Part shown: piece by piece, positions 46,666-58,639 of the stretch | How positions within the stretch are numbered: the stretch's first letter is position 1 | Layout of the letters: every line of letters starts with the position of its first letter | From: Eumeta japonica | Taxonomy: Eukaryota > Arthropoda > Insecta > Lepidoptera > Psychidae | DNA length: 64,000 nucleotides | Direction of reading: 5' to 3' | Assembly: GCA_005406025.1 (NCBI GenBank) | Contig: BGZK01000877.1 | Span: 62,001 to 126,000 of the forward strand | The notes under the pieces: model-generated | Told to the model about the DNA's origin: nothing | What the model saw: the letters and a program-made list of their open reading frames with translations, nothing else | The model's database searches: none | Made by a program: the position numbers and the translations under genes

Positions 46666-47483
46666 AAGAAACGAGTTCGAACACGCTGTACGTGCCTATA
46701 ATATTTGTCGGTATCCCTCGATTTCGCTGGGATCCCATCATCACATCACGACTTGGTGATTACGGGACCATCTCTGAAGTTATACCCTTTCGAACCAAAA
46801 AAAATCAAAATCGGTCCACAATTGACCAAACTATCGCTGAATACACTCAATATATACAGGAAATCCAGGTCCGACCGCATAATCGATATGGCATGTTATT
46901 GTCCGTTTATTGCGACTTAAAATGTTTGAATAACTTTTTTGATTTAGTCGCGTATTTTTTGTTTTAAGATGGATTTACCTGAGCAAGAGAAAATGATGCG
47001 TAAAATTTATCTAGTGTATAAATTTTTTTCTTTAGAATTTACAAAGGAAAATTTATGTTTCATTTTTGATTCTGCAGCAAATACATTGTCAAAACTACAA
47101 AAAAAAAATACGTCAGGTTTGAAGTTTATTTGATGTTCAAATTTTGTTTTTCAATTTAATTAGTAGGTTTTAAACTATTTTTTTTAAACTACTTTTTAAG
47201 CGTTTACAACAACATCCGTATCTGGCGGCCAAACTCGGTCTCCATGTATATACATAAATATATAGACGAACATAAAATCTCCTCCTTTTTTGAAGTCGGT
47301 TAAACTATATTCTACGTCGCTCATCTACGTAAACAATTAACTGGAGTTCCCTCGGGTGAAGACATCATTTGAAGCGGTTTCTGCGTACGGGAGAAGTTCC
47401 GTCTTAGACATGATTTACTCGTTCTAGATGCTGTAAACTAAAAGCTCTGTTTATTTTTATAATTTTACTATGCAATTATTATG
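46666..47483. other. Non-coding DNA with a short dispersed-repeat end
   Basis: 47279-47304 is the inverse of the 'gacttcaaaaaaggaggagg' head seen at 27879. Nothing else was recognised. Confidence 0.45.
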
Positions 47484-48192
47484 GGCTTTTTTGGGTTCCG
47501 TAATCAACAAGGAACCATTATAGTTTCGCAATGTCCATCCGTTCGTCCATTCGTCTGTCTGTCTGTCCTTTTGCGACTTAGCTCAGTGGCTTTTAATACT
47601 AGAAAGCTGTAATTTGGTAAGGGAATACATATCAATCACGCCGACAAGGTGGCAGAATAATATTGGGAAAAAATGAGTAGGTACCTCCTAAACACGTAAA
47701 GTGTGAATGAAATGTTTTCTAGTTTATTCCATGGTGTGGAGTATCGTTGGACAGTTCATTCAAAAATGTTGCGGGTCCATGAACACAAGTTCTCGATTTA
47801 GGGATCCGTTTGTGAAATATTAAACTTTATAGTGCTAATTTATATTAGAGTTAAATGTCCCTCCTGCCAGCTAAATGGTTATTCTTAAATATGTGACAAA
47901 AATTGACGGCACTAGTAAAAAGTAAAATTTCATTCGAATTGAATTAAAGATTGCTTAGATGATATTGCAGGTTGTGTAAATTAGGTACTAAGCCATGTAA
48001 AATTATGGGAATATAAAATTATAACATCTTTAACACCCGTCTTGCATAAGCACGTTTTAGACGATATTAGGCGTTAAATCGTGAATCCAGTTAATAAAAT
48101 AAAAAGCCCCATTCTAAGTCCGGTACATTGTGACGGGCAACTACGGAACCTACTTCACGCGATCCGACACGCACTTGACCGGTTTTATTAAC
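47484..48192 (-). repeat. 'gggttccg' family repeat, full-length-like copy
   Basis: Minus orientation. The 5' end is at 48150-48190 (inverse of 'accggtcaagtgcgtgtcgg'). The 3' end is at 47490-47575, with 'gggttccgtaatc' and 'gtctgtctgtctgtcc'. Non-coding. Confidence 0.75.
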
Positions 48193-49162
48193 AAGAATTT
48201 GAGGTTGTGGGGCCCCTGTAGCTCGGGGGCCCCACCCCGTTCTCCCATATTTTTACACCAAAGTCGATTATTCCAAGTACAAATTTGAGACTGTAACTGG
48301 AAAAAAAAAATATATGTCATAACAATAATCCTTAGGTCCGTTTTTGATTATAGCGATTAAGAATAAAAAAATGCAATCAAATATTGCTCGTTCAATAGAA
48401 TACGATGATTTGCAAATTCAATATGTTTTAACACGTGAAACAACTATATAGGACGTTCGCTTAATTATAAATATATCTTAGTGCAAAAGGAAAAACTTTA
48501 TATATGACGCAAAATAATAAATTGTCTTATCTGAATAGTAGTAGTAGTAGAATAATAAGGAGTCGTATTTTAAGTAGAAAAGGTCCGTAAGGTGTCGCTC
48601 CACGCGGAGTTCAAGGACACGGAGTCGAGGACGTCAATACTTACTTGCCGGTTCCTTAGACTTAAATAGTCGATTCATCCGAACGATTATCGGTATGATT
48701 TTATCTTAAAAGTTATTACATCGTCGAATAAGGGAAACGACCAAAAAGAACATTTGACACCAATAACAATATTATATTGTGTGAAGGTCATTTTGTTAAC
48801 AGCAGGATAACGGAGCGGCCAGTGGCTGTGCCCGTCTTGTTTGCGCATTTTGTTATACGCGATGAACACGTTGTAAAATACCTAGTTGTTATTGTTGTAT
48901 TTGACCAGTCAAGATGTAGACTTATTGAGTACTTAAATATTAATATTTTTTTGAATATAATTATGATACAATATTTCTCGTATTGGAGTATTCAATAATA
49001 GGGAGGGGAGTGAAGGAATATTGTGGTTGTTTTTTACTTGTATAAATTCGCCGTAACTTCGGCTTAAATATTTGTGGGAATTTGACGATATGGCAGTAAT
49101 CATAGAAGTTTGATTCCGGCGTTGAGATATGCACACGATTAAAATTTAAAAATGTTACTCAC
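48193..49162. other. Non-coding DNA with a strong minus-strand splice donor
   Basis: On the minus strand 'aaccggcaa|gtaagtattg' ends at 48645. This is close to a perfect donor and follows a GC-richer stretch. The matching acceptor is weak, so it is only a possible noncoding exon. Confidence 0.3.
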
Positions 49163-49600
49163 TTTGTTGAAAAACGCTCGTACGGCAGTAGAATCGGTCG
49201 AGGTGAGTTTTCCTAATATTTCGTCGCTTTGCACGTAAAATAATTTCACGTGTTCATTGATAAAGTTTGATTTAAAAATAAACAGCCCGAAAAAAATGTC
49301 ACGCGTAAACACACCCGTTATCTCGGCAACAGACTAACGCGCGCAACAACGCGGCCCGGCATCGTACCGCGCGATACGACCTTCTGAGTGTGGAGTTCGC
49401 GGGTTTCCTTTAGAAAGAGACGGCAGAAAAACAAAGCATCCACACTGAAGCGTGAAAGAAACAGCGTCAGAAAATCTATGTCGAGTCTTGTTTACGTGAC
49501 GTGACCGCATGATGTCATGGCAACGCCGGCGCCATTTTGCTATTTCGGTTTCGCGGGCATTTTGATAGCGTCGTAAATTTTCGTTCGCTTCGACAGTATT
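49163..49600 (-). promoter_or_regulatory. Candidate CpG-rich promoter and first noncoding exon
   Basis: A CpG-rich block at 49320-49560 ('caacgcggcccggcatcg', 'gccggcgccattttgc') is followed on the minus strand by a good donor, 'caacaaa|gtgagtaac', ending at 49163. It could be the first exon of a minus-strand gene. The only supported minus-strand gene to its left needing a 5' exon is the TMEM179-like gene, 26 kb away. This link is inference. Confidence 0.3.
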
Positions 49601-50083
49601 TATAGAAAAAAAAAGAAATATCTTTTTTTTTCCTCTACACCAAGAAAGAGATTCATTCATCCATGTCTGTTTAATGAATAGTGCTAAAATTCGACACGTA
49701 TAATTTGCCTATGTTAGACTTTTATTAGTAAACAAGGACATATTTAATCTTATTGAGGAGAAATAATTAGATTTATATAATATGGAGTCCTGCACGTTAC
49801 GCATACGTTCAACGAGACAGATGAAGTTAAGCTTCGTTAACATTGTTGTTTATTTTTTTCTCTCGTAAAAACAAATTTGTTTTGAATATTTTGAAATGGC
49901 TTGAGATAACAATCAAAACAGCTGAATACATTTTATATAATTTTTGTAATATGAAAATGGATCAGGTTAGAAGATACCGAAACTGAAACTATGATATGAA
50001 TATGAGCGACTTGTAGGTTAATTTATGGCGATATATACTACCAATTTGCCTGCAACCCGATGGTCTATTGGCGGCTTACTCTA

Positions 50084-50170
50084 AGGAGTCATCCATAAAT
50101 TACGTCACTCGAATTTAATGATTTTTGGAGCCCCGTATCACAGATGGTCTTTGTTCGTCACCGCCTGTGA
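50084..50170 (+). repeat. Family E left end fragment
   Basis: 'gtcatccataaattacgtca' followed by 'tttttggagccccg' matches the left part of 33571-33950. Confidence 0.65.
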
Positions 50171-50387
50171 TGTTATTTACGTATTTTGTAATTTCATAAT
50201 ATGTATATGTATGTATATCCATTATGAAATAAAAGTATTTTAGAAATTATACATATGTTCTATATAAATTTATTTTTTCTTAAAATCAACAATAAATTAT
50301 ACGCTTTAGAAAATTCGCAAATTCGGTTTCTATTAATGACGGCTGACGGCGTACGAGTACAGCAATAAAAAAATTTTGTGTGTGTAT
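50171..50387. other. Non-coding DNA
   Basis: Nothing recognised. Confidence 0.4.
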
Positions 50388-50441
50388 TGATGTCGTAAAG
50401 AAGTTTCACTATGTTAGAAGTGAAACTTCTTTACGATATCA
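50388..50441. repeat. 23-bp-arm hairpin, same core as the 728-1395 element
   Basis: 50388-50410 and 50419-50441 are inverse with a single mismatch and an 8-base loop. The core 'agaagtttcact' is the end sequence of the element at 728-1395. Confidence 0.85.
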
Positions 50442-51733
50442 TTTTTCGAAAAAATATTCACTGTTTACGACTTTATAGAAATTGGTTAAAATAAAGCTAA
50501 ATTAGGTAAAGTTTAAGAAAAAAATAAATCATTTTGTATTAAATTTTAATTTTACGTATTATGCTTACAAATTACGTTATCGGTTTTGGTGTAAGCCGGC
50601 GTTAGTGTTTAATATGACATCGCGCTATTCATTAGGAGTAAAATGGTGGTTATGATGAAAACAGATTCCTACAGTCTTTGAATATCTTATGACCAGCGTA
50701 TATATATAATAACTCGTAGAATGCTTCAGAGAGCTATATCATGAGGCCACGTGAACATCAGCTACGGTTCCGTGGGTGGGTTGAGCAGCGGCAGCCTCAC
50801 ACGCACGTAGAAAAAAAATAATGATTTTTAGTCATTTTCTCCCGATTGAAAATTTATCAAAATATAGCTAACCGCTAAGGTAACTTTTTGAAGTAAATAT
50901 TAAGTACCATAAATTAAAATTTCAATAAATTATAAATTAATTAGTTTACTTATTTATTTATTAGGTATTTTTTTCTCTTATTTTAAATGTTAAAGCATTT
51001 ATAAAAAATGTTAATTTAATCGAAACATTAGAATAAAATTATATCTCTCAGTTAGTGCATGAAACGTAATGTTTGAATAATTTTAGAGACGTCATTTCCT
51101 TCTGAATCACTATGGGTAAGTTGATTGTTAATATGTTCCTTCAAGTATTAAAAAAAAATTCAGCTACCAGTATGCCGACAGAAAATTCGACAGGTTTCAG
51201 GAAAATTGGCTCCTGCGTTACATCCTTCAAGGCATCAGCAGACAATCTTTCCACAGAGATACAGCCAGCTGACACTTTTATTTATACACGATAGCATGTA
51301 AACTGATAAATTTTCAATCGAGAACAAATCATTGAACATATATTGAACTGATACTTCCTTAGGCATGTTAGAGTGATTTCGTGCTATGACGTCACAGTGA
51401 AACGCTCGAGTGACACGGTCGGGTCCGCTCGGCCCAGCAGGTACACGCGTTCCACGCATTCACACAATTGATTGCAGCTGATCGTGACTATTTTAGATAC
51501 GTGCGGTTATTATTCATTATAAAAATCGAGAATGCATGTAAAATACATGCAATAAATGGAAGATAGTGATGAAACTGTCGATTATATCCGTGACTTCTAA
51601 TAGTTAAGTGAACGGTGCATCACAAGTCAACGATAAATTGATAATTAAAATATGACTAAACATTTCTGCAATATTTTATGCAATAAATTTTTATTAAAAT
51701 TGATCCTAATGTCTGTAACTCATTTTGTTGCAG
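50442..51733. other. Mostly non-coding DNA with a possible splice donor
   Basis: On the plus strand 'cactatgg|gtaagttg' at 51115/51116 is a good donor and may pair with the acceptor at 51733. No protein family was recognised in either flanking exon. Confidence 0.3.
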
Positions 51734-51781
51734 TTAACAATGGATTTGCCTTTGGATAGTGGCATTAATTCATCTCAAATA
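51734..51781 (+). other. Exon-like start cut by a foldback element
   Basis: A good acceptor ('cattttgttgcag', ending 51733) is followed by ATG at 51740 in a fair context ('aacaatgg'). It encodes MDLPLDSGINSSQIE before the foldback begins at 51782. The peptide is not recognised. It could be a true first coding exon, a broken one, or chance. Confidence 0.25.
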
Positions 51782-52015
51782 GAGAATAACAATTTGATTA
51801 CTAATTCGGGACCATGTGTATTTGTTGTTTTTATCACGATGATATCTCGTACATTCCGTCTCTGTCATACACACATAACCTTCTTTATCTCCTGTCCACG
51901 TAAAAAAAGAAGGTAATGCGGGTGTGACAGAGGCGGAATGTACGAGATATCATCGTGATAAAAACAATAAACACACACACACATGGTCCCGAATTAGTAA
52001 TCAAATTGTGTTCTC
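51782..52015. repeat. Large foldback with about 105-bp arms
   Basis: The left arm (51782-51886) and right arm (51906-52015) are near-perfect inverses. They share 'gattactaattcgggaccat' and 'acgatgatatctcgtaca' with their complements. The loop is about 19 bases. The right arm has extra CA units. A transcript through it would form a long double-stranded hairpin. Confidence 0.9.
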
Positions 52016-52214
52016 ATTTTGATTTTCGTTTTAATAATAATCGGTCATGAAAAGAATCTTGTAACCATGAATTAATAATACAATAATTTAATTTCTTTTT
52101 CATATTTTGCCAAAGAAGTTTGACTTCACGTCATGCGTCCGACACACACTGTTCTTTGTTTCATGTTCGTGTGACCGGCTGCCGTATAATCCACCACTTT
52201 TTAGTCAGTTAACT

Positions 52215-52405
52215 TTTTTCTTCTTCAAGGTATTGGGTTATCTCTAATCTGATACACTCAGGCGCTTGGCGCAACGCCATTTATATGATAAATTGATTAA
52301 ATCTTCATAAAAAAGTTTGCAATTGTACATCTTATTCTCTCTTATGTAACAGGTACATTATTTATGGGTCACGTCGTAGATGAATTTGGTTATACTTCAT
52401 TGAGT
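52215..52405 (+). repeat. Family D, plus-strand copy
   Basis: Contains 'cactcaggcgcttggcgcaa', followed by 'gataaattgattaaatcttc', and aligns along about 170 bases with the minus strand at 58640-58800. Confidence 0.7.
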
Positions 52406-53004
52406 TAGATAAAACTGTGTATTTGTGTTATTATCGGGTGCATAGATATTACACGGATTGTACCAAGGAATCGTTTAAACCTTTCAGAACAGTTGTTACA
52501 TTATTTTTTGTACTTAAAGATTTATTAATTATTTTTAAAAATCAGCAGTACATTTCTAAGAAACTGGAATTATTCAAACTGATGTCAGCTCAACACCATT
52601 TTTGGCACGATAGTAATCTAAATATCGACCAATAGATGGCATTTAATTGAAGAATTTTAGGGTATAGTAAACCTTTTTTCTAGAATAAAAATAGGGTAGA
52701 GTGGGAATAAAAAAGTTTATTACCCAATAATTATTCACGTATAAGGTTCCTGGATAAGATTCAATTAGCAATGAATAAATTAACTCTTCCTTCTATAAGT
52801 ATAATAATTATACTTGATCATGTTTTATTTAAATGCCAGATAATGACAAATTAGACAACATTATAGACCTTTATGCCCCACTAGGTGGTAAAAAAGACTA
52901 AGATTATTAGTTTATGTTTTATAAATAATTAGAAGTCAATAGAATTCAATTGCGTTTAATCGTTACTCTTTTATATTTATAAAAAAGGTATTAAAACAAG
53001 TCTT
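52406..53004. other. Non-coding DNA
   Basis: Nothing recognised. Confidence 0.4.
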
Positions 53005-53712
53005 TAGGGGGCGTCCATTAATTGTGTGGCGCTTAAGGTGGGAGGCGATTGAGCTGAATTTCACCCAATCTCACTTTCTTAGGGGGGTCTTGCTAAATAT
53101 AACGGATTTTTTTTCACTAGAAACATTGCAAAATTGTGAGAAAACTGGGATATATTAAATATGTTTTTACACTACAATACGGCTAAATTCTACACAATAA
53201 TACTTATCGAGCTTCTGAGTTTATGTGTACGGTTTTGTTTGGCAATTTTGAGTGACAAACGTTTAGAGTGACTAAATCGGCGAGGCTGAAGGAGCAAACG
53301 ATTTTACTGAAAATCATATGGATGTGTTGGTTCCATTAGTCATTCTTGAGACCACACACAAGTCCCCGTAGATTGAATTAGAATAGATATTATTCAAAGA
53401 ATTTTAGTGGTCTATATTTAAATATTACGTTGTTCAATTTTCTCACTGTGATTATAGATTATGTTTTTTAGCAGTCTTGATCGCTAGTCCTTATTAGTCT
53501 AATAATGAAAATTGTGTCTTTTTTTGAACAACACCAATCCAATAACATAGATTAATGTATTTATGAGTATAGTGAAAATACGCATTTTAAAAATCTCATT
53601 TGAAATTAAGGTGGGAGGGGGAAGGCTCAAGCCAAATCTCGCGTGATCTAACCACGGGGGAAGGGGGTCGAAAAATTGTCAATACTGCCTCACGTAAGTA
53701 ATGGATGCAACT
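53005..53712. mobile_element. Family E-like element with diverged ends (E4)
   Basis: The left end 'gggggcgtccattaattgtg' and the right end 'cacgtaagtaatggatgca' are inverted and resemble the E1 ends. G-rich and C-rich subterminal blocks ('ggtgggagg') lie inside both ends. Confidence 0.55.
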
Positions 53713-54084
53713 TAGCTGCAATTGTTTTTTAACAACGCTATTTGGCGCCCGTGAACTACTACCATCATCGGTCAGCGGCCCTACCGTCGTGAGAGCCGCC
53801 GATGTATATGTCACGCGGTCGGCTTTCTGAAGGATTACTGAGGTTAGAAGTACTAAAGTGTAAACGTGTTCGATGCATTTCGGAAGTGAAACTCATACAA
53901 ACTCATGTGTTTATTTACAAAAATGAATCTATATGTACAAACTATATAAAAAATATACAGTTCGCTATAAATTGCACCAAAAAGTTATATTTTTTTATTT
54001 ACGTATCACACGTACGCAATTCGTCTATACGAACTATATAGACTAAATAAGATAGTGAGTATGTTCACGCCGTGTATACGTTGG

Positions 54085-54330
54085 GGTGCGCTGGAACGTT
54101 TTCCCAAACGTTTTCGCGAACACCGATCTTGCTCTACTTTTTTCAAAATGGCATAGACTTTATCTGTAACAGGTGGACAAGAGCGAGGTTTGTCTTTGAC
54201 ATCAAAATTACCGGACTGAAAACGCTTGAACCTCTTTTACGCTACTTTTAGCTACACTGTATTAGGTCCATAAACGTAAGATTTTTTTTTTGCGGCTTGT
54301 GTCGTTTTGTTTCTTTTATGTAAATAAACT
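54085..54330 (-). pseudogene. Mariner transposase, N-terminal fragment
   Basis: The minus strand encodes FKRFQSGNFDVKDKPRSCP and VTDKVYAILKKVEQDR, the helix-turn-helix region typical of mariner transposases (family pattern RF.SG.FD..D..R.GRP). It is broken on both sides. Confidence 0.8.
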
Positions 54331-54789
54331 TCAAAATGTACTGAATTTATAGGTTAGAGTCACTCAATTGGTGGACAGAAATTCAATAGAAAAATGACGG
54401 ACACTAATTTTACTTTTTATTTTATAAAATGTTTAACGGTATCGAATCTAGCTAGATACAACTAGCACAACCAAAGAGATTTTACTGCAACTTTTAACTT
54501 ATAAAATACGCAAAATCTTTTTCCTTGATCTAATATACATGTACATTCAAAAGGATTTGTATGATACTCAAAATTTGTTTGTCATCGAGAATTGAATTTT
54601 TAGATTTTTTAATAAATTATCTTTTTCCAATAATATCTTGTTGGCTATTGTTGGAAAAATATATGTATAGCATATGTATAAAACTTAAGTGTCGTTTAAA
54701 ATTTTTAGAACAGAGCACGTTGGAACTATAAATTAAAAAACATATTTAAATTAAAAAAAAGGGAGTATTTGCTAACTTGTTCCGCAACG

Positions 54790-55551
54790 TTATTATTATT
54801 TGAGCGTCGGTCAAATTATAAGGTATTTACCAAGGATACACCATAACTTGACCGACGGTGAAAAACTCTATCGTATCCATTGGTGCTGTGAAATGATGCA
54901 AAGATTTGCTGGTGATGACTCTAATTCTGTGTACGACGTGGTAATTGGTGACAAAAGCTGAATTTACTGTTATGATCTTGAAACCAAAACAAAGTCTGTT
55001 CAGGGGGTGTTTGCTTTCGAGGGGTTGCCTACTAAAATAAAACAAGGTCGAAGCGTCGGAAAAAAGATGGTGGCCTCTTTTTTCGGAGTGACAGGTCATT
55101 ATGCAATTTTTTTTTAGAATATAAAAAACAGTCGCTGCAGACTTGTGACCTACCAAATGTTTGCTATTTGTTTTGGAACAGTTTGGGAAAAATGACCCCG
55201 CAGCCTACTGCGGGGACGTTGATATGATAGAGAATCCTGTTCTCCATCAAGACAACGTCTCACAACATACCGCTAGACAAACAATTAACTATTTGGGGAG
55301 GTTAGGCATAAAAATACTGGTTCACCCTCCTAAGAACCCCGCCCTCGTACCATGCGATTTTTATTTATTTTCTAAAATAAAAGGAAAACTTCGAGGAAAG
55401 TGGTTTACAGACGCCGAGGAAACAGTGGCTGCATATGAAAAGGCCGTCGAAGCGACCATCTAAGTGTGAGTGGGCAAAGTATTTATCTCATTGGTTCCAT
55501 CGAATACAGCAATGTATTGATCTTAACGGTCTCCATTTCGAGAAACAATAA
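54790..55551 (+). pseudogene. Mariner transposase, central and C-terminal part, decayed
   Basis: The plus strand encodes HNLTDGEKLYRIHWCCEMMQ (54850-54900), then SVYDVVIGDKS, a stop, IYCYDLETK, and RSVGKKMVASFFGVTGHYA up to about 55108. After a frame change come HQDNVSQHTARQTI and VPCDFYLFSKIKGKLRGKWF. After a second frame change comes WFHRIQQCIDLNGLHFEKQ and a stop at 55551. The Asp in HQDN and the Asp in VPCD are separated by 34 residues, the D34D spacing of mariner. Stops and two frameshifts show it is dead. It belongs with the fragment at 54085-54330 by sequence type, but that piece is inverted. Confidence 0.9.
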
Positions 55552-55587
55552 TAAGGAAAATAACTTGCCAGTTCACTCAGTAAAATA

Positions 55588-56684
55588 CACGATTGCGTAC
55601 AATGTCGACGTCAAAAAATGGTTCAAAATGTACATTTTGTATGTGTCTCACATTTTGATACAATTTTGCAGTACCAAAGAAAAAGAAGGGAAGGAACATT
55701 ATTTATCGTTTGACATTTCAACTGAAATATCATAACATACGGTTCATTTTTAAATGCAAAGAGAACAAGTAACGATCATTTTGTTATTGGAAGACAATAA
55801 GTCCTATTTTTTTTTAAATTGCAGGTGGTGTTCTGAAACAAGCCATTAGTGGAGTGGGTTAATATTATTTTAAATATTTACTGTTGTTTTCAGGTTGAAT
55901 GTATGACAAGAATCATAGCATATTTTTCTACATAATAAAGCTTAATATAGTAATCATCTAATATTAAAATTGATATGAATCTTTAATTTCCTAAAGTCGG
56001 AGAAAATGTCAATAAAAGAACTTAATAATTTCTAAAGTGTTTAGAGTATAGTAATATAAAACTTACTTATTATTTATATAATGAAATAAGATGAAGATTA
56101 ATAAAATATTAGCATATTTTTTGATAAACATAATACTAATACATAATTTGCTAAAAAGCTAATTCAAATATAATAAACATATTTTTTTTTTGAGTAGGTT
56201 TAATATATTGAATGATTTTGTTTTAGAGGTCATTTTAAAATTTGTATAAGAATAAAACGAATAATAAATTAAAAAAAAAATAGGCTACTCTATCTGGTTG
56301 CGCCGTAAGTATACGAACAGTTTCTATTGTTAAGCGACCTAATAATGTGACAACACAAGAAATACGAGATCGGTGTTGCTTGGCTCTATTTCTTTTAAGT
56401 CAGTTTATATCTCGGCCTTTGATGCTAGTTTAAATGAAAAAAATGCAAAATACTCATCGAATACTCACTATAATGCGTGATTGAACACCTATCATAAATT
56501 AACTAAATTTTTCTTATTGAAAATAAGAAATACCATCCTTTTCATAGCTTTTTACGTGTTATATTTGCACTTTTTTAACAGAACACTTCGACGTCCCAAC
56601 GGAATGTGCGTTAAACTACACTAAATGCAATGAGTGCTAAACCGTTTTAGCACTCATTTACTGCGGCCATTTTTGAGCGCGGAG
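55588..56684 (+). repeat. Copy B of the duplicated unnamed segment (no LINE)
   Basis: Aligns with copy A (10388-9824 plus 8080-7595, minus strand). The point matching the LINE insertion in copy A is near 56220-56236 ('gttttagaggtcatttt'), where copy B runs on uninterrupted, so it is the empty site. Contains the broken version of the KEKEGKEHYLSF peptide and 'cataataaagcttaatatag'. Confidence 0.75.
56629..56658. repeat. 13-bp-arm hairpin near the end of copy B
   Basis: 'aatgagtgctaaa' (56629-56641) and 'tttagcactcatt' (56646-56658) are perfect inverses with the loop 'ccgt'. Copy A keeps a looser version near 7620-7660. Confidence 0.8.
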
Positions 56685-57428
56685 CTATGCATCTTCTCTT
56701 TATTACAGATCAATGGTTTATTGCTGTATTCTTTTATAGTAATCCACCTTATAAAAATAAATTACTAAATAATGCACATTTGTTTAGTAGCTTATTTGTT
56801 AATTTCTTAATTAGAGTTTTGTGAAAAAACTGTATTTAGTGCGGACTATTTTATATCATTCAATTTTGGAACTAGTTGAGAACTAATTTGAAACTGTAAT
56901 TTTTTTATTCTCTACGAATCAAATTTATAAGAAAAAATGTATTTTATCGACTTTGAACACATTTTCTATAATGCAACTTAAAAGTTTCGATGGCAAAAGA
57001 TTAATTTATTCGACAAAATTGATTTATTGACAATGAAAATGTAAGACAAAAACAAAGAACATGCTGGGAAAATTTCTTGACAACCTTAGCATAATTCTAC
57101 ATCTCCTTGTGTAATAAATTAATAATCAAATATCCATTTAAAAAAATACATCGTTTTCCCCGTTCATCACATATTTGACGGAAGTCAAAGGTCGACCGAT
57201 CGGTCAAGACTCGTAAACTACTTATATTAAATAAAATTTGTCTTTCCGCCAAGTCCACCTTAAATTAATTAAAAAAAAGTATTTGACCCTTAACAAAAGT
57301 TTGTGTCATGATTGGTTATAAATTTCCTGAGTTCATTTATAAATATTTAAAGCACAGTGTTTTAAGAACATAACGGCGGCGAATAAAATAGAAATTTGGC
57401 AAGATTATATGTTTAATGAAAAATGATC
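56685..57428. other. Non-coding DNA
   Basis: Nothing recognised. Confidence 0.4.
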
Positions 57429-57736
57429 TTAACAGTAAAAAGTAGCAAATGAATATGATTTGCATCTACTGCAAGGTGTCGAACAAATAGTGAATTTTGC
57501 GGTTACATTTTTGATAGGCGTTGTGGTCCGGAGAGTCTTCACGGCTGTTGAAAGATCTACTTTCAAGCTTGAAATTCTACAGCTTTTGGTAAAGGGTAGA
57601 GCCGTACTAAGGGCTGACAAATAGTGCCTTCGATAGTGTTGATATCCGTTACTCTTGTGTTCCCGTCTATTGCCTATTGCAATGGGGGGAGTATCGTCTT
57701 CAGCTAACAATACCAAATCTCCGATTTTTATTGTCG
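57429..57736 (-). pseudogene. BEL/Pao polyprotein C-terminal fragment (DUF5641-like)
   Basis: The minus strand encodes TIKIGDLVLLAEDDTPPIAI near 57680-57736. This resembles the GDLVL..ED..PP block that follows the integrase in BEL/Pao polyproteins. The remainder to 57429 is diverged. The orientation is opposite to the neighbouring RNase H fragment. Confidence 0.65.
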
Positions 57737-57880
57737 CAATACTGATTCACCAATTTTTCCTTACTTGTGATTCCGATGCATACTCTTTGCATCATCTTCT
57801 CCAGAAATATCGCCTATTTTGTTCGAGACGTTCGTATCTGAGCAGTATGTTCGCATTACTACAAACCGGGACGAATTATA

Positions 57881-58220
57881 CATTGGTGTGACTCGAGCGT
57901 AGTGCTAAGTTGGATTAATAACGACCCGAGTAAATTGAAAACATTCATTGCTTATCGTATTAGTTAAACGTTGGAACTAACTAATCCATCTGGCTGCAGA
58001 TACGTACCTACCGCGTCAAATTCAGCTGATTTGATTTCTAGGGGTATCGATGAGAAACATTTAATTACTACGAATACAAGGAGGTCAGGTCCCAACTTTT
58101 TTAAACAAGGCTGAATCGGAATGACCCGTGTTGAAATCAAATCCCGCAAACCGTATTTTAGAAACCAAGTCTGACATAATGACGAAGAGTGCACCGGTGC
58201 ATACTATCTATGCACCGGAT
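57881..58220 (+). pseudogene. BEL/Pao RNase H-like fragment
   Basis: One plus-strand frame holds HWCDSSVVLSWINNDPSKLK, then LELTNPSGCRYVPTASNSAD, LISRGID, RRSGPNFF and VEIKSRKPYF, interrupted by four stop codons but not by frameshifts. The order and the W-x-D-S-x-V-x-L-x-W-I start are those of the RNase H/connector part of BEL/Pao polyproteins. Confidence 0.85.
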
Positions 58221-58470
58221 AATAACACAAGCACACAATTTTGACGTGATGACGTCTTACAAATCGATGAACGCCACTCCATGCACGACTCATTGTCACG
58301 TTCCGCCTGAGCCGAGCGTGCAAGTGAGAGCGCGGAACAAGCGATAGAGAGGCACGGTCGGCCTAAGCGTGCGGCTTGTGAAGCATCTATCTCTCTTCCA
58401 CTCCATGGGCCGATGCGTCCGAGTAGAAGAGAGACAGCGGCCGCACACAACCTACACATGAACTGTTTTG
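58221..58470. other. GC-rich block, unassigned
   Basis: GC-richer than its surroundings, with words such as 'cggcctaagcgtgcggc'. Open frames on the minus strand have no recognised product. It may be flanking BEL/Pao or family D sequence. Confidence 0.35.
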
Positions 58471-58639
58471 TTAAATGTTTATAAAGTGAAGCGAAAAGTT
58501 AAAATAATAATAATTAAATGATAATAATTCAATTCCATTCATAAAAGTATGCAATTTTTCATCGATGTTTTCTTATGACGTTATCACGTAAAATTATCGT
58601 CTGTAAACCGATTTTACAGACAATTAATTTTATTTAACT

